A stretch of 64,000 nucleotides of DNA from Lactuca virosa. Taxonomy: Eukaryota > Streptophyta > Magnoliopsida > Asterales > Asteraceae. Under the pieces are notes generated by a model, which had not been told where the DNA came from, searched no databases, and was given only the letters and a program-made list of their open reading frames with translations. Location: positions 95,186,686 to 95,250,685 of the forward strand of contig CAKMRJ010005745.1 of the NCBI GenBank assembly GCA_928212115.1, read 5' to 3'. Shown piece by piece: positions 23,919 through 35,899 of this stretch. Position 1 is the first letter of the stretch. Each line of letters opens with the position of its first letter. The position numbers and the translations under genes are program-made.

Positions 23919-25141
23919 CTATGTCAAAAGGCCACGACTATCCTTAACAAACAAAGGATACTGCCCTCGAATCCGTTCTATCTTCCAGTTCTCCTTCTTC
24001 ACCCCTTCGACCTGAGCCTCCTTGATCAAATCCAACAACGGAGAGATCACAGTCATCCTCATACAAATGTTCCCAATCGGGAAACCTGTCGCCTTGTGGC
24101 TTAAAGCATCGGCCACCACGTTGGCCTTCCCCAGATGGTATAAGATCTCACAATCATAGTCCTTCAGCACATCCAACCACTTCCTCTATCGCATTTTGAG
24201 GTTCTGCTAATCCAACAAATACTTCAAACTCTTGTGATCAGTGTAGATGGTGCACCTCACTCCATACAAGTAATGCCTCCAAATCTTGAGGGAAAACACC
24301 ACTGTCCCCTATTCCAGGTCGTGAGTGGGGTAATTCACCTCATGAGGCTTCAACTGCCTCGAGGCGTAAGCTATCACATGCCCCATCTGCATCAGTACCG
24401 TACCTAACCCTGAAATCGATGCGTCACAGTACACCACCAAATCATCTAATCCCTCAGGTAGTACTAGAATCGGAGCCTCGCATAACCTCTGTCTCAGGGT
24501 CTCAAAAGCCAACTGCTGATCCGTACTCCACCGAAATGTCACATTCTTCTTGGTCAAGCGGGTCAAGGGCACATCAATCTTGGAGAAACTGTGGATGAAT
24601 CTCTGATAATAGCCCGCTAGACCCAAGAAGCTACGGATCTTGGAAGCATTCTTTGGTATTTCCGATCGCATCACTGCCTCAACCTTAGCTGGATCAACCA
24701 AAATACCCTCCTAGTTGATGATGTGCCCCAAAAACTGTACCTCCCGCAGCCAAAAATCACACTTGGAGAACTTGGCATATAGCCTCTCCGCCCTTAAGGT
24801 CTACAATACCTCCCTCAGATGCTCAAAAACTCATAATGCCCATATTGAGTCCTGAAAGCTGTCTTCGGTATATCCTCATCCCGAATCCTCATCTGATGGT
24901 ATCTTGACCGAAGATCAATCTTGGAAAACCAAGACGCACCCTACAGCTGATCGAACAAATCATCGATCCTCGACAACGGATAATGGTTCTTCACCGTTAG
25001 TTTGTTCAGCTCTCAATAATCAATGCACATCCTGTGCGATCCATCCTTCTTTTTCACGAACAGGATCAGTGCTCCACACGGGGAACTGCTCGGACGGATG
25101 AACCCTCGGTCCAACAGCTCCTGAAGCTGCATGGACAACTC
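23919..25141 (-). pseudogene. Reverse transcriptase and RNase H of L3 (inactive)
   Basis: RT fingers begin [10 protein letters not shown]...[14 protein letters not shown] followed by TGA, then DLFDQLQGA and the YGHYEF segment near 24840. The frame then jumps directly to EHLREVL, so the part with the MPFGLTN region and the YxDD catalytic box is deleted. Next come AKFSKC..., [15 protein letters not shown] and VYCDAS...[10 protein letters not shown] (24309-24701), then the RNase H end KWLDVLKDYDCEI...ADALS. Stops interrupt it at several points. RNA-to-DNA copying is impossible without the YxDD aspartates. Confidence 0.88.
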
Positions 25142-25776
25142 CTACATCTCGGGTGGTGCTAACCGGTATGGTGCCTTCGCTATCGGAGCGGCACTCGGTA
25201 CCAAATCAATGTGGAACTCCACCTGCCTCTCCGGAGGCACTCCTGGTAACTCTTCGGGAAAGACATCCTGAAATTCCTGTACAACCGGAAAATTGCCCAC
25301 ATCCGTCGTGGTCTCGACCCTCGTATCTGAGATATAAGCCAGAAATCCCGTACATCCCTGCTGCAGAAATCTCCTAGACCTCGTAGCCGAACAGAGGGTC
25401 GGCCCCTGCAAGGCCCTCTCACCATGTATAACCAATTCTCCCCCACTTGGGGTTCGAACCCTCACTAACTGGCACTCACAATCGATCATGGCCCCATTGG
25501 CCCCCAACCAATCCATCCCGATAATCACCTTCAGCCCTCGCAGCGGTATCAGGACTAAATCAACGCGAAACCTCTCTCCCATCACATTCAGGACACAGTC
25601 CTGATACACCCTCGCAGCACTCACAGTCCGGTCTTCTGTAATCTCTACCTCGAGCGGGGAACCCAAAGTTGTCGGCGCGTCCCGGAACTTCTTGCTAAGA
25701 GCAAGAGACACGAACGATCGGGTAGCACCCGAATCAAACAGAACATGAGCCGACATACCATTGACCAAAAAGGTCC
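25142..25776 (-). pseudogene. Aspartic protease of L3
   Basis: The polyprotein-cleaving protease carries the catalytic motif LFDSGATRSFVS near the start and GMDWLGANGAMIDC in the middle. It ends in the conserved linker DVFPEELPGVPPERQVEF...YRLAPPEM leading into RT. The frame is open for 208 codons and stops at 25142 (TAG) just before [10 protein letters not shown] of RT. Upstream it is joined to gag across a candidate intron. Confidence 0.9.
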
Positions 25777-25845
25777 CTATACATAAGCACTATGCACACA
25801 TAAGCAATACAAATAAATAGAGAGTAGAATAGAATAAACACGTAC
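25777..25845 (-). other. Candidate 69-nt GT-AG intron between gag and protease of L3
   Basis: On the minus strand the segment begins GTACGTG and ends TTATGTATAG and is T-rich. Removing it joins PDVVVG to GTFLVNG in one frame; keeping it brings a stop. L5 has the same junction (SPDVVAGTF, about 40005-40030) with no such insert. A short non-intronic insertion is the alternative, and 69 nt is near the lower limit for plant introns. Confidence 0.5.
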
Positions 25846-26481
25846 CAACCACCACGTCTGGCGCTGCCCGAGCCTCCTCGGTAGTCAGCTGAAATGCGCG
25901 ACTCTTCACCGCTGGAGCATCCGCCTTAGTAGGGTGGCCATCGGTAATCCTCATCGTGGCGGGCGCATACGCCACCACTTCTCCTCCCCCTCCCTGCAAC
26001 CTCGGACAATCGGCCTTTTTATGGCCGGTCTGGTTGTAGTGAAAACAAATCAAGCCCTTCTTGGGGCAATTCCTGATCACGTGGCCCGATTGGCCACAAG
26101 CATAACATCTGTGCGGTTTACTGCACTTGGCACACCGGCCACGACCCTACTGGCCCATGCTGGAAGTGTCTGAGGTCTTAGGCTTTTAGCTTGACCCACT
26201 GCTGGTTGTGCCTGCTTCGGCTTCCGCTCAGTGCGGAAGTCCAACTCCATTTCGCGCTCACGCGCCTTCTCCACCATCTCGTTCAGGGTTTTGCACCCTG
26301 CGAAGTTCACAAACTCCCGGATATCATCCCTCAGCATGGAATGATATCTCGTCCGTATCATATCCTCATCCGTTGCGTACTGTGGGATCAACAATGCTCG
26401 ATCCCGAAACTTGGTGGTGATCTCCGCCACAGTCTCGATGGTCTGCTGAAGGTCATGAAACTCCCTCACAAGCCGTTTCAC
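25846..26481 (-). pseudogene. gag C-terminal half with zinc knuckles, L3
   Basis: The reading includes KRLVREFHDLQQ...FRDRALLIPQY, FVNFAGCKTLNEMVEKARERE and two zinc knuckles: CYACGQSGHVIRNC followed by CFHYNQTGHKKADC. In the second knuckle the second Cys is replaced by Tyr. A stop and frame change near 26100-26180 split the region. The knuckles bind the RNA genome for packaging. Confidence 0.85.
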
Positions 26482-27000
26482 CTCAATAGGTGGTGCAAAC
26501 TCCGCATCGAACCGCCAAACAAACTCAGTCTACGTCATCTAAGCCACACCGGCTATTCCACCTGGCTGGTCACCTCTCCCCACCAATCTCGGGCTCTGTC
26601 TCTCAGCATACATGAAACAAAACCCACCTTTGCCGCATCAGGGCAAGAACTCGTGTGCTGGGCGTTCTCAATATCCGCCACCCAGCGTAGGCTAATAACG
26701 GGTTCCCTGACCTCGAAAAACTTCGGCGCTCCACACGCCTTGAACTCCCGAAACGAAGGAGTTCGGGCCCTTACCTGGCCTGCAATAATCTTGGCTCTGA
26801 ATGAACTGAGCCTCTCCTCCATAATCTCCATCATCCCTTCCTTGACTGTCCCAAAGATCACTGGGGTGGCATCGAGGATGCCCTTCATAACCTCGGCTTC
26901 AATGATCTCGCGCAGCCTCTCATCAATGGGCTCAGTACCGCTGCCCGATCCAGATCCAGATCCAGATCCCGATCCTGATCCTGATCCTGACCCCCTGTAC
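26482..27000 (-). pseudogene. gag N-terminal half, L3
   Basis: A Gly-Ser repeat encoded by GGATCT/GGATCA units (about 26945-26995) leads into EPIDERLREIIEAEV and ILDATPVIFGTVKEGMMEI. The core follows with FKACGAPKFF, ISLRWVADIENAQH and VSCMLRDRARDWW, typical of chromovirus gag. Stops near 26530-26552 separate it from the C-terminal half. The start codon is not evident. Confidence 0.85.
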
Positions 27001-27444
27001 CAAATCGTGTCATCACCATGCTGAACTAAAATGTCATAAACAATAATAATTAGGACATCTATATAGGGGATCTTTTTACACCGGTCCTCCTTAGAGTTGT
27101 CAGATCTAGCATTGGTTCGGGTACAGGTCCTGTGCTTTCAGTAGTACGGGCCCAATACTACCTTACACACCTACCTGTACCTTTACCCAAGGCTCTACCT
27201 GATAACTCCAATTTGTCCCAAAATAAAACATATCCCACAGACTACCACATATCTCAAATCCCAGGCTGTCCTAAGATTTGCTCTACTCACAACAATCAGG
27301 CCAATCATAACAGGTTGCCTTTATGCATGCAAATTATACACAGAAAAGGATCAAATAGACTTTCAAATAAGAGATTCTACCCTAGGACCACAACCAAACA
27401 AGGAACATGAAATAAGGCCAAATCAATCATTCTTAGGCTATAAA
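27001..27444 (-). other. L3 leader, gag-proximal part
   Basis: Non-coding leader, interrupted at 27449/27450 by L4a. The phrase GTAGTATTGGGCCCGTACTA (minus strand, near 27150) is shared with L2 and L5 leaders. Confidence 0.65.
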
Positions 27445-27449
27445 CTCCT

Positions 27450-28212
27450 TGTTGGATTAGGTGTCTAAGCCTATAACTATTATTGGTATGTACTTGACCC
27501 GAAAGTAGAATGGTCCATTTGGGTTGCATGGCATCAGAACAATTTGGATAGACTTTTGTGAGAAGAGGATATTTATGATTTATTAATATATTATAAGTTC
27601 TAATATATTAATATTATTTAATTAGTATTGATCAAGAATTAGTTTGGAATTAATTTTATGATCAAAAGAGACTAATTAAATAAATGGGGATTGATTTGGT
27701 AAATCATTCATTCTTATAAAGTGGGCTTATGATCCATAGTTCTTCATGTTGGGCTAAACCCATGTGGTGACCCATGAAAAGTACATGGAGGTTAAAACCC
27801 ATCGATCATGAGGAATATGGAAAGTCATGAGTTACATGGTGTAACCCTAATGTGCACACTATATAAGAAGCCTCATAGTTCATGAAATTGACACTAATGA
27901 GTGACTAGTGATAGACACATGAGGGCTAGCCGATTTTTGAGTGTAAATCATCTTCTCTCAAGTTATTCCAATTGTTGGTGGTGTTGTGTGAACCATTTGA
28001 GGTGCAACACTTGGGGCACTAAGCTCTTTAAAGGTACAAGGAATCAAGCTACAACAAAAGGTATGTCATTCAACGATATTTCATATTGTATATACTCCAT
28101 AATATGCTAGTTAGGATGATACCTTGGAAAATTGTTATAGAGAAAACATAGATCTAAGGTATATAGGGTTGCATGTACACCATAGGAGTGTTAGAATGCT
28201 CAAAACCCAGCA
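27450..28212 (+). repeat. 5' LTR of L4a, 763 bp
   Basis: Starts TGTTGGATTAGG and ends AAAACCCAGCA. The TATA box (TATATAAG) is at 27860-27867. Compared with the 3' LTR it lacks about 12 bp near 28133. Confidence 0.92.
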
Positions 28213-28226
28213 GTGGTATCAGAGCC
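28213..28226 (+). promoter_or_regulatory. Primer-binding site of L4a
   Basis: GTGGTATCAGAGCC immediately follows the LTR; it pairs with initiator tRNA-Met. Confidence 0.85.
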
Positions 28227-28305
28227 TAGGGTTGTTTTCAATTATACTTGATGCTACTTGCTTGAAAAGGCTGAAAAAACTCGTTTTTGTGCATTCTGGA
28301 CAGTG

Positions 28306-28393
28306 AACTCACTGAGTCCACTGATGGACTCGCCGAGTCCACTCACAGACTCATCCGACTCGTTGAGTTTATTCATGCACTCGACGAGTTGGA
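28306..28393 (+). repeat. ACTCGNCGAGT palindromic words in L4a leader
   Basis: GACTCGCCGAGTC, ACTCACTGAGT, CGACTCGTTGAGT and CACTCGACGAGT stand about 90-180 nt after the primer site. The rearranged relative L4b has the same kind of cluster at the same offset (48607-48680). Confidence 0.8.
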
Positions 28394-29808
28394 GCCCCTG
28401 ACAGCATATTTTCGAGTTTTAAGGCTGGAATTGGTGTAGGATCATTACCCTAAGCTGTTTTTGAACTTATAAACCTGTTTTTGATGTGGTAAGGATCATG
28501 CTAATCCAATTCAAAAGATAATTGTCAAAGTTTCATGTTTTGTATTAGTTTAATGGTTAGGCTAATTACATGAAAATTGTTTGCTTTGAATTGTCTTATT
28601 CATATGAGTTTAATCTAGATCATGAATATTGCTAGATATGTTTGTTAGTTTATTTGGTGATTTAAATGGCCTTTAATGGATTCCATAACTTGTCCTCAAA
28701 TTATGGAAAACCAAAAGTTTTTCCATTAAAAAGTTATTAAAGCCATAGGTTATAAACTTGAAGAGTCTTTTCCCATAAATAGTTTTATGAACTCCATAAC
28801 TTGTCCTCAAATTGTGGATTCTCAAGAGTCTCTCCATTAAAGGTATATTAAACTCATATGTTATGGATTCCAAAAGTTTTTTGAATTGTTCAAAACTTTC
28901 CCTCAAGTTTTGGAATTTGTAAAGTTACCCCTCATGTATACTTTAGTTCCAAACCCTATAATTTTAAAAGTTTAAAATTCAACCCTTATACTATTATAAT
29001 ATTATAGGTTTAATATTTATATATGTATAAGAACAAATTCAGTCTTACCTTTAGTAGCCCTCATTCATGAAACCGGTCTAAATGGGGGGTATAAGGTTAC
29101 GGCCTATAAAATGGCAGTTTAATGGGTGTCCACTCTCACACACCGCTTCCTTGACTGGTGGAGGGTCGTTAGCCGAACGGGTAGGATAGGACTCTAATTC
29201 TCCCTTCATTAAAAGTATAATGATAAATACTAAGTAACTAAACACTTATAAATTCCCAAATCTTAGTTACTTAGGAAAATGTGAATATGGTGCTAACCCA
29301 TGAAATTGCACTTTACACCTTGTTAAGTCATTAGTGGAGCGTGTGTGGTTAACCAGCACACTAATCTGGACTGACAGTGCGTGGAAAAGGGTAGCTTGAT
29401 GTTAATCATAGATCAATGGAGCGTGTGTGGTTAACCGGCACATTGATTGAGTAGTTGTAACATTGGGTGTACCAAGCTAATTTGCATGGTTATTCACACC
29501 TTGTTTGTGATCCTCGACATCCCAGTCACAAACTTGAAGGGCACACTCGAGATTAACATGCCATTGAATTGTTCAATGAATCTCAAAGGATCTAGGAGTT
29601 TCAATTCACTTAAAACCTAAAATTCTTTTCTTTTTCGTGGTGGGATTCGGTAAATCGTCATTTACCTACCTACAAATATTATGCAGTTTGGATTATGACA
29701 TCCCTCTTCCAAATTGTAAAATATTGTGTTGGGTCCTAGCCTTAATATTTCATTTGGGTGTTATATTAAGGACAAAAATCAACTAAACTTGAATTTCTCC
29801 CTTCATAA
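28394..29808 (+). other. Long leader of L4a
   Basis: Non-coding but well conserved with L4b (about 48681-50158). Shared blocks are at 29040-29220 (CCTCATTCATGAA, GGGTGTCCACTCTCAC, GGGTCGTTAGCCGAAC), and GGAGCGTGTGTGGTTAAC occurs twice (29337, 29418) in each element. The 90-codon minus-strand frame region at 28673-28906 is an internal direct repeat (CCATAACTTGTCCTCAAATT), not a gene. Confidence 0.65.
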
Positions 29809-30480
29809 ATGTCTAAGTTCAGAGAACTATGGTCTTCCCAAATCCTTTGGAACAAGCTTTCCTCTTGAAGATGATGTCCCGCGGTTGGATCGTCGAAGTC
29901 ATACTTCACTTCCTCCACCTCCTCCAATAATTCTCCCTAACCCACAAGTTCTAGGTCACTCAAAGCCCTATTGGCAGGAAGGAAAGTTTGTATGTGCTCA
30001 CGTATTGGAGATGAAGTCACATATTGATAAGTTTGGAGAGTTGGGTGTCGAAGTCTCAAGGAATTTGGCTGTTGACTGGGTTTTCAATCACTTCCTAAGC
30101 CATATAGCGGGTTCTTTAAGGACTACTATATGGGAGACCAAGACATGACCCTTATCGATCTTACCTATTTGCTTGTTGCTGCTGAATCGGCAATGATTTG
30201 GTGCACTGGTAAAGCAAATTTGATTGGAAGGTCTATTTCCCAAACTTCCATAGACATTGACAATGGTAACATTGGAAGTCCAGAAAAGCTTTCTCTTCCC
30301 AATGGAAAGGGGTCGGCCATGGTCAAGTCATTTGACCAAATGGTAAAGAGAAAGGCTAAGTCTGAGATAGTCCCGTGTACCATTCCAAATAGTCCATATG
30401 TTTCTATTGCCAAGAGAAGGGGCATTGGTTGCGAAGCTGCCGTATCTACCTGAAAGTTCACTAGGATGGTAAAAGTTAAA
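29809..30480 (+). pseudogene. gag of L4a (broken)
   Basis: Start ATG 29809, matching MSKFENYGLPKS of L4b but with an early one-base frame change. Recognisable segments are PPPPIILPNP, VCAHVLEMKSHIDKFGELGVEVSRNLAVD, then in another frame MTLIDLTYLLVAAESAMIW and SFDQMVKRKAKSEIVP, then in a third frame the zinc knuckle CFYCQEKGHWLRSC (30399-30440). The series fits plant copia gag; at least three frame changes make it non-functional. Confidence 0.8.
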
Positions 30481-33400
30481 AATTTTGACTATGCTTGAGG
30501 TAAAGTCCACTATCTAACTCTATTAAGTTCCTATTTGGAGATTCTTATTACATGATGTGACTAGGTCGCATTTTGATGTTTTGTAGAATCGAAGAAAAGA
30601 AAGGAGGCTTAAAGGAAGAATAAGCTAATTCTGATCGTGAAGAGATGGATTTCGATCGCATGATCTGAAGATTAGAATTTTGAGCTGCTGCTAAGAGTTA
30701 TGATATATTGCTTAGGAATGGATAACAACATAGTTTTCATATGTATTTGCATTGTAAGGATAAGTTTTTCCGCAATTTTAAAATAAAAAGAAAATTTTTG
30801 ATTTTATTTATTTTAAGTATCGTTACAATGGGATTTGTGAAAATTGTTGTTTATATGATTCCATTGATCGCAATATTGGAAAATGGATTTGATTCTTTCC
30901 TTTGTGGTAGTGTCGAGAATTTACCAAATAAGGAAATATTCTCATCACCAAAGTTTCAGTTGGATAGAAACTTGGAATCATGCAACTTGTATTGTGTGAT
31001 GAATGAGAACCTTCATCTTTGGGAAATTAAGACTAATTCCTTGTTCACATGTTTTTGTGAATCAAGTGAAGGACTAGGGGATTGGGTACACTGGGTGTGT
31101 GTTGGTCAGGTCCACCACTGAGAACGATATGACTATTTTGTCATGATTTACTAAAGTTTAGTAAATATGGTTATGCTTACAAGTTTAAGTATAATTCTGA
31201 ATCATTGGAAAAGTTCAATGTATGGAAGAACGAATGAGAAGAATCAAATTGGGCAGAAAGATAAAAGTTACTCCAATCTGAAATGATGGGAGAGTACTTG
31301 AGTATCGTGTTTTATGATCATCTTAATGATTATGAAAACCATGTCATAATTGATCCTCCAAGGACATCTTAGTGCATTTGTATGGCTAAGAAGAGGAATC
31401 ATGAATTGTTGAAATGGTTAAATCAAGAAGATAAATCATACTTCGTTCCAAAATCGAGTCTTAGAGTAACACTCCAAGATCGAGCCTCGAGTGACATAAT
31501 CTTAAGAAAGGTTTATAACACTTATCAAATGTAGAGTAAAATGTTTTCTACTCTTGTACATTTGAAATTGGTAAGTTGTGATGTTTTGGATAAAACAAAG
31601 ACCAACTAAGGTCGGTTGTATGAAGTGTTTGTATTGATAAGAAACCCAACTGACTATTGAATATTTGTTTGTCAAGTAATGTTCCTTGATAAAGTGAATC
31701 TTATATGTCAAGAGGTCAGTGGGAGTCTTAAAGATCTTGACAAGTTTTAAGAACTAATCAAGAAAAAACCTATTGTTAAACACTAGCACACGACTTGAGG
31801 TTTGTGACCTATCGTGTTGACATATTCTTATTTATCTGCCCATTCCAGTTAAAGTTGACTATGCGCATGAGTTCTGGGAGTTCTCAATTGGTTGCATAAC
31901 AAACTGGAAGCAATGGTAGGCCCTTGTGCTGCCAGGTGGCAAGAAATTAAGAATGAACAAGTTCAGTCCATATGAGTTTGGATTTGTCACTAACCTTGTC
32001 TTGTGATTATGGTTTTGACAAATTCACATGGATAGGAACACATTCACCATAAAATCTAAGTGTCATAAGGTTTCTCTCCAATTCATGAAAATGATGGTGA
32101 GGAAACGCTTTCACTAAGTAGATTTTAAGGAGATAGAATTGTGATATTTGCATTCTCAAATTCGATTATGATTACGGCATCCCTTTTCATAATTCGAATT
32201 GTGAGAAATGGCAAAGGTCTAAACGTTTCAGACTTATGGTTGTAAGTTCTAAAATTGTTTAGACACACATGTGAGCTGTCTAAGGAAAGGTGTATGATTT
32301 TGAGAAGCCTAGATAAAGTCTTATCGAAGCATCTCGTATCAGAAATCTGAACTTTGGTGAGGAAGTCAATAACTATTGATTTCTAGAAGTCCAGCTGATT
32401 TCTGGGTACATATCAAAGCTAGTGGGAGCATAAGTGTTATGCTGGTAAGATAATAATTATAATGCTAGTGGGAGCATAATTATTATAGAAAGTGTTGCAA
32501 GTTAGCAATGTTAATTATAGAAAACAAAGTTTCAAATCACAAGTTGCAGGGTTTGAAAAGTTGTTTTGCTATAATTAAGGGAGAGGAATTCATACTTCAT
32601 TTTAATTCTAAAAGCTTAGATTGAGTTTTTAATCAATTTTAGTCAAATATATATATATATGAATGTTATGTTGGAATGGTTCAATATAAGGAAATTCTAT
32701 ATATGGAAATGTTAATTGCGTTCTCAAAATTTGATTATGATTACGGCATCCCTCTTCATAATTCGAATTGTGAGAACATGGAAAATATAAAAATTTATAG
32801 CAAAAGACTTATTAAGTATCGTGTCTTTATGTTAGACATTATGAATCGTGTCCCATATGCTTCGGGTATAAGATCGATTGCATATGCTATAATATTCTCG
32901 TGTTCTAATTTTCCAAATGCCTAGGGCATTACGAGGGAAAAAGGAATAGAACCAGATTTGATTAAAGTGGTTAAACAACTGTTAAGGACAATCTAAGGTT
33001 CGCCAAAGATTGGTTGCTTAAGGACAGTTGGAAGTATAGTAATGGAAGGACCATATTGACATTATTATGAATAGACAGGAGTTTATTAATAATGAATTGT
33101 CGTATGGCAAATACTGAATGTTTTGATGTTGGGAGTTGAAGAATATATGAGAAAGTTAGAAACTTCTATGCAAGAAGGATGTTCAAAGGAATGTACTTTG
33201 AATTTGAGACTTCATTTCCATGGAATTGTCCTGTAACAATCTCCAAAGGAATATTTTGTAATATCATTGGTCAAGTCTCTGTGACTTTTGGTACCTAGAC
33301 ATTACAAAAGAATCATTGCATGATAGTTTAGAATGTAACACTTTCTAGCAGTGACAAGAATTTGAAATTCTTACACTTGCAATAAGGATTTGAAATTGTG

Positions 33401-34390
33401 AAATGAACATCATTGAAATGTTTTTCAATTGATCTATTTCACAAAGTAAGGACCATAGACAAACATAGTGTGCATGCTTAGAGCATGGCATAACTATTGT
33501 TTAGACAAACATAGTGTGCATGCTTGGAGCATGGCATGACTATGGTTTTAATTCAAGTATTAAGTTGATTATTCGAAACATTATACAATGAATCATGAGT
33601 AATCAATATGGGACTCAAAGTTTTGGGACCATGTAGGATTAGTATTATTCTTGTGTTTCACTTTTCATGTTTTGACTTCCCGAATAACTAGGTTATTCAA
33701 AGCATCCACAGTCGATCATACTTTGGAAGTAGGTATTGAGGCAAGACTGTCATGATTGGGTCTGTAGAGGTGTGTTTTGGTCATAGCATAATTTTGCTAC
33801 AGTGTTCATGAGTGCTCCTGGAATAAGATTCTAGTATTGGATTCAACCCACGCTCATTTGAATCACTTCATGGATATTATCATGAGTGATCATTAGACGA
33901 TAATATCTTATATTCTTCAAACGGAGACATGTGAGTTTTAGTTGCAAGTCAGTTGCACATTGACATATGTAAACGCACCAGTAACTTGGTGGTTATAAAA
34001 CATATCATTGTGTGTAATTTGATGAGTAAGTACAAGCGAGCATTTGGGTCGAAGTTTATCCGTTCCTTTTACCCAATGTAGATAAAAGCGATATCTGTGG
34101 GCCCTTCGATGATTTAGTAATGACACTCCTAAGTGCTTGGCCAAGCCTCACTGATTTGATTTGTTCAATTAGTCGGTCGTCATAAATCGGAAATCGGGAA
34201 ACAACAGATGGACAAAGAGAATGATTATAATCCATGTCTCAGTTCATATGACATCCAGAATGGAGGAATATATGATCCCTTATCTAATGGACACGTCATT
34301 GACTAGATCAGAGTTCGACATCGGCTTTTAAGAGCTACGATTGCTAGTCGGGTTGGAGTCATGTTTGCAATAATAACTATTAGACTTATC
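30481..34390 (+). other. Non-coding 3' region of L4a
   Basis: About 3.9 kb with no protease, integrase, RT or RNase H motif I can recognise. It is shared with L4b (44375-48230, inverted). The block around GATTATGATTACGGCATCC occurs twice (32164-32205, 32733-32774), each followed by ATAATTCGAATTGTGAG. CTAGTGGGAGCATAA occurs twice near 32411 and 32463. Confidence 0.6.
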
Positions 34391-34402
34391 CAAGTGGGAG
34401 AC
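34391..34402 (+). other. Polypurine tract of L4a
   Basis: CAAGTGGGAGAC directly before the 3' LTR start TGTTGGGG, the usual copia-type tract. Confidence 0.8.
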
Positions 34403-35174
34403 TGTTGGGGTGTCTAAGCCCATAACTATTATTGGTATGTACTTGACCCGAGAGTAGCATGGTCCATTTGGGTTGCATGGCATCGGAACAATTTGGATAG
34501 ACTTTTGTGAGAAGAGGATATTTATCATTTATTAATAAATTATAAGTTCTAATATATTAATATTATTTAATTAATATTGATCAAGAATTAGTTTGGAATT
34601 AATTTTGTGATCAAAAGAGACTAATTAAATAAATGGGGATTGATTTGGTAAATCATTCATTCTTATAAAGTGGGCTTATGATCCATAGTTCTTCATGTTG
34701 GGCTAAACCCGTGTGGTGACCCATGGAAACTCCATGGAAGTTAAAACCCATGGATCATGAGGAATATGGAAAGTCATGAGTTACATGGTGTAACCCTAAT
34801 GTGCGCACTATATAAGAAGCCTCATAGTTCATGAAATTGACACTAAGGAGTGACTAGTGATAGACACATGAAGGCTAGCCGATTTTTGAGTGTAAATGAT
34901 CTTCTCTCAAGTTATTACAATTTTTGGTGGTGTTGTGTGAACCATTTGAGGTGCAACACTTAGGGCACTAAGCTCTTTAAAGGTACAAGGAATCAAGCTA
35001 CAACAAAAGGTATGTCATTCAACTATATTTCATATTGTATATACTCCATAATATGCTAGTTAGGATGATACCTTGGAAAATTGATATTTGCATGTATAAT
35101 AGAGAAAACATAGATCCAAGTTATATAGGGTTGCATGTACACCATAGGAGTGTTAGAATGCTCAAAACCCAACA
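34403..35174 (+). repeat. 3' LTR of L4a, 772 bp
   Basis: Starts TGTTGGGGTG, TATA box at 34809-34816, ends AAAACCCAACA, followed by the duplication CTCCT. Confidence 0.92.
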
Positions 35175-35179
35175 CTCCT

Positions 35180-35438
35180 AACCGTATACAATTTTAAAAG
35201 CATACACATAGCAAGTTCCATACGATTATCACATCTCAAATATTAGTATAACATGGCTAACATATTGGGGAACTACTTACTTGGCTCGGCTGATCACGCG
35301 CGTTGCACTCTCCTCTTTTCCAGTCTCAAACGTTTTTAACTTTTATTTTTGAAAACAATATTACCATTTCCTTAGTTTGAGTCCTATCACACCCGAGAGT
35401 GTGCTCGAATCCCTCAAACCAAGGCTCTGATACCAACA
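35180..35438 (-). other. L3 leader, primer-proximal part, and primer-binding site
   Basis: Continuation of the L3 leader after L4a. The primer site reads GGCTCTGATACCAA at 35423-35436 on the plus strand, the inverse of TTGGTATCAGAGCC, two bases from the LTR. Confidence 0.85.
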
Positions 35439-35899
35439 TGTAACGACCCCATTTTCAAAAGAAAATGTTCATTTTTAATTTGCCAAAATTTATATCACCA
35501 ATCATGTAATTCCAATACAATTGTTTTCAAAACTCATGTCAATTACAATTTTATTTCAAAATGTCAGAGTGTCCCATATAAATGCTCGAGTAAGAGTGCA
35601 CGCCGCGCCATCATGCCTTGCCCTTGCCCTTGGGCTCAGATGTACCTGAAACAAATCCACAAACTGTAAGCTAATGCTTAGTGAGTTCCCCAGAGCATAC
35701 TCACACACAAACCACATAAAACATATCATATTTGCTATAACAACTACACATATCACATAATCCATGCATACAACAATTAGGGATGCCGTGGGCTCTTCCC
35801 CAGGGTCTTACTCCAAGATGCCATGGGCTCCCCACATGGTCTTACACCTAAGTGCCATGGGCTCTCCCATGGTCTTTGATAGGAAAGCCATGGGCTCTA
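35439..35899 (-). repeat. 5' LTR of L3, segment next to the primer site
   Basis: Matches 20688-21149 of the other LTR closely, including the first hairpin units, then stops at GGGCTCT in the middle of a hairpin unit where L4b is inserted. It resumes at 50483. Confidence 0.9.

Larger units (their letters stand above)
27450..35174 (+). mobile_element. L4a: gag-only LTR element (copia-like)
   Basis: LTRs 27450-28212 and 34403-35174 (about 96% identical by eye) flank the element, with the perfect duplication CTCCT at 27445-27449 and 35175-35179. It has a primer site, a long leader, a broken gag with one CCHC knuckle, about 3.9 kb of non-coding 3' sequence and a purine tract. No protease, integrase or RT motif was found. 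LTR ends TGTTGG...CA and the gag style suggest Ty1/copia ancestry. Confidence 0.92.

Noticed and set aside
25440..25460. GGTTCGAACC, T-arm-like sequence, possible tRNA (also near 39848)
   Set aside because: No cloverleaf can be drawn around either; in L3 it encodes VRTP in the protease, and L5 carries the related phrase.
26191..27024. Plus-strand open frame of 277 codons
   Set aside because: It is the antisense of L3 gag; the protein has no family features, while the other strand reads typical gag segments and zinc knuckles.
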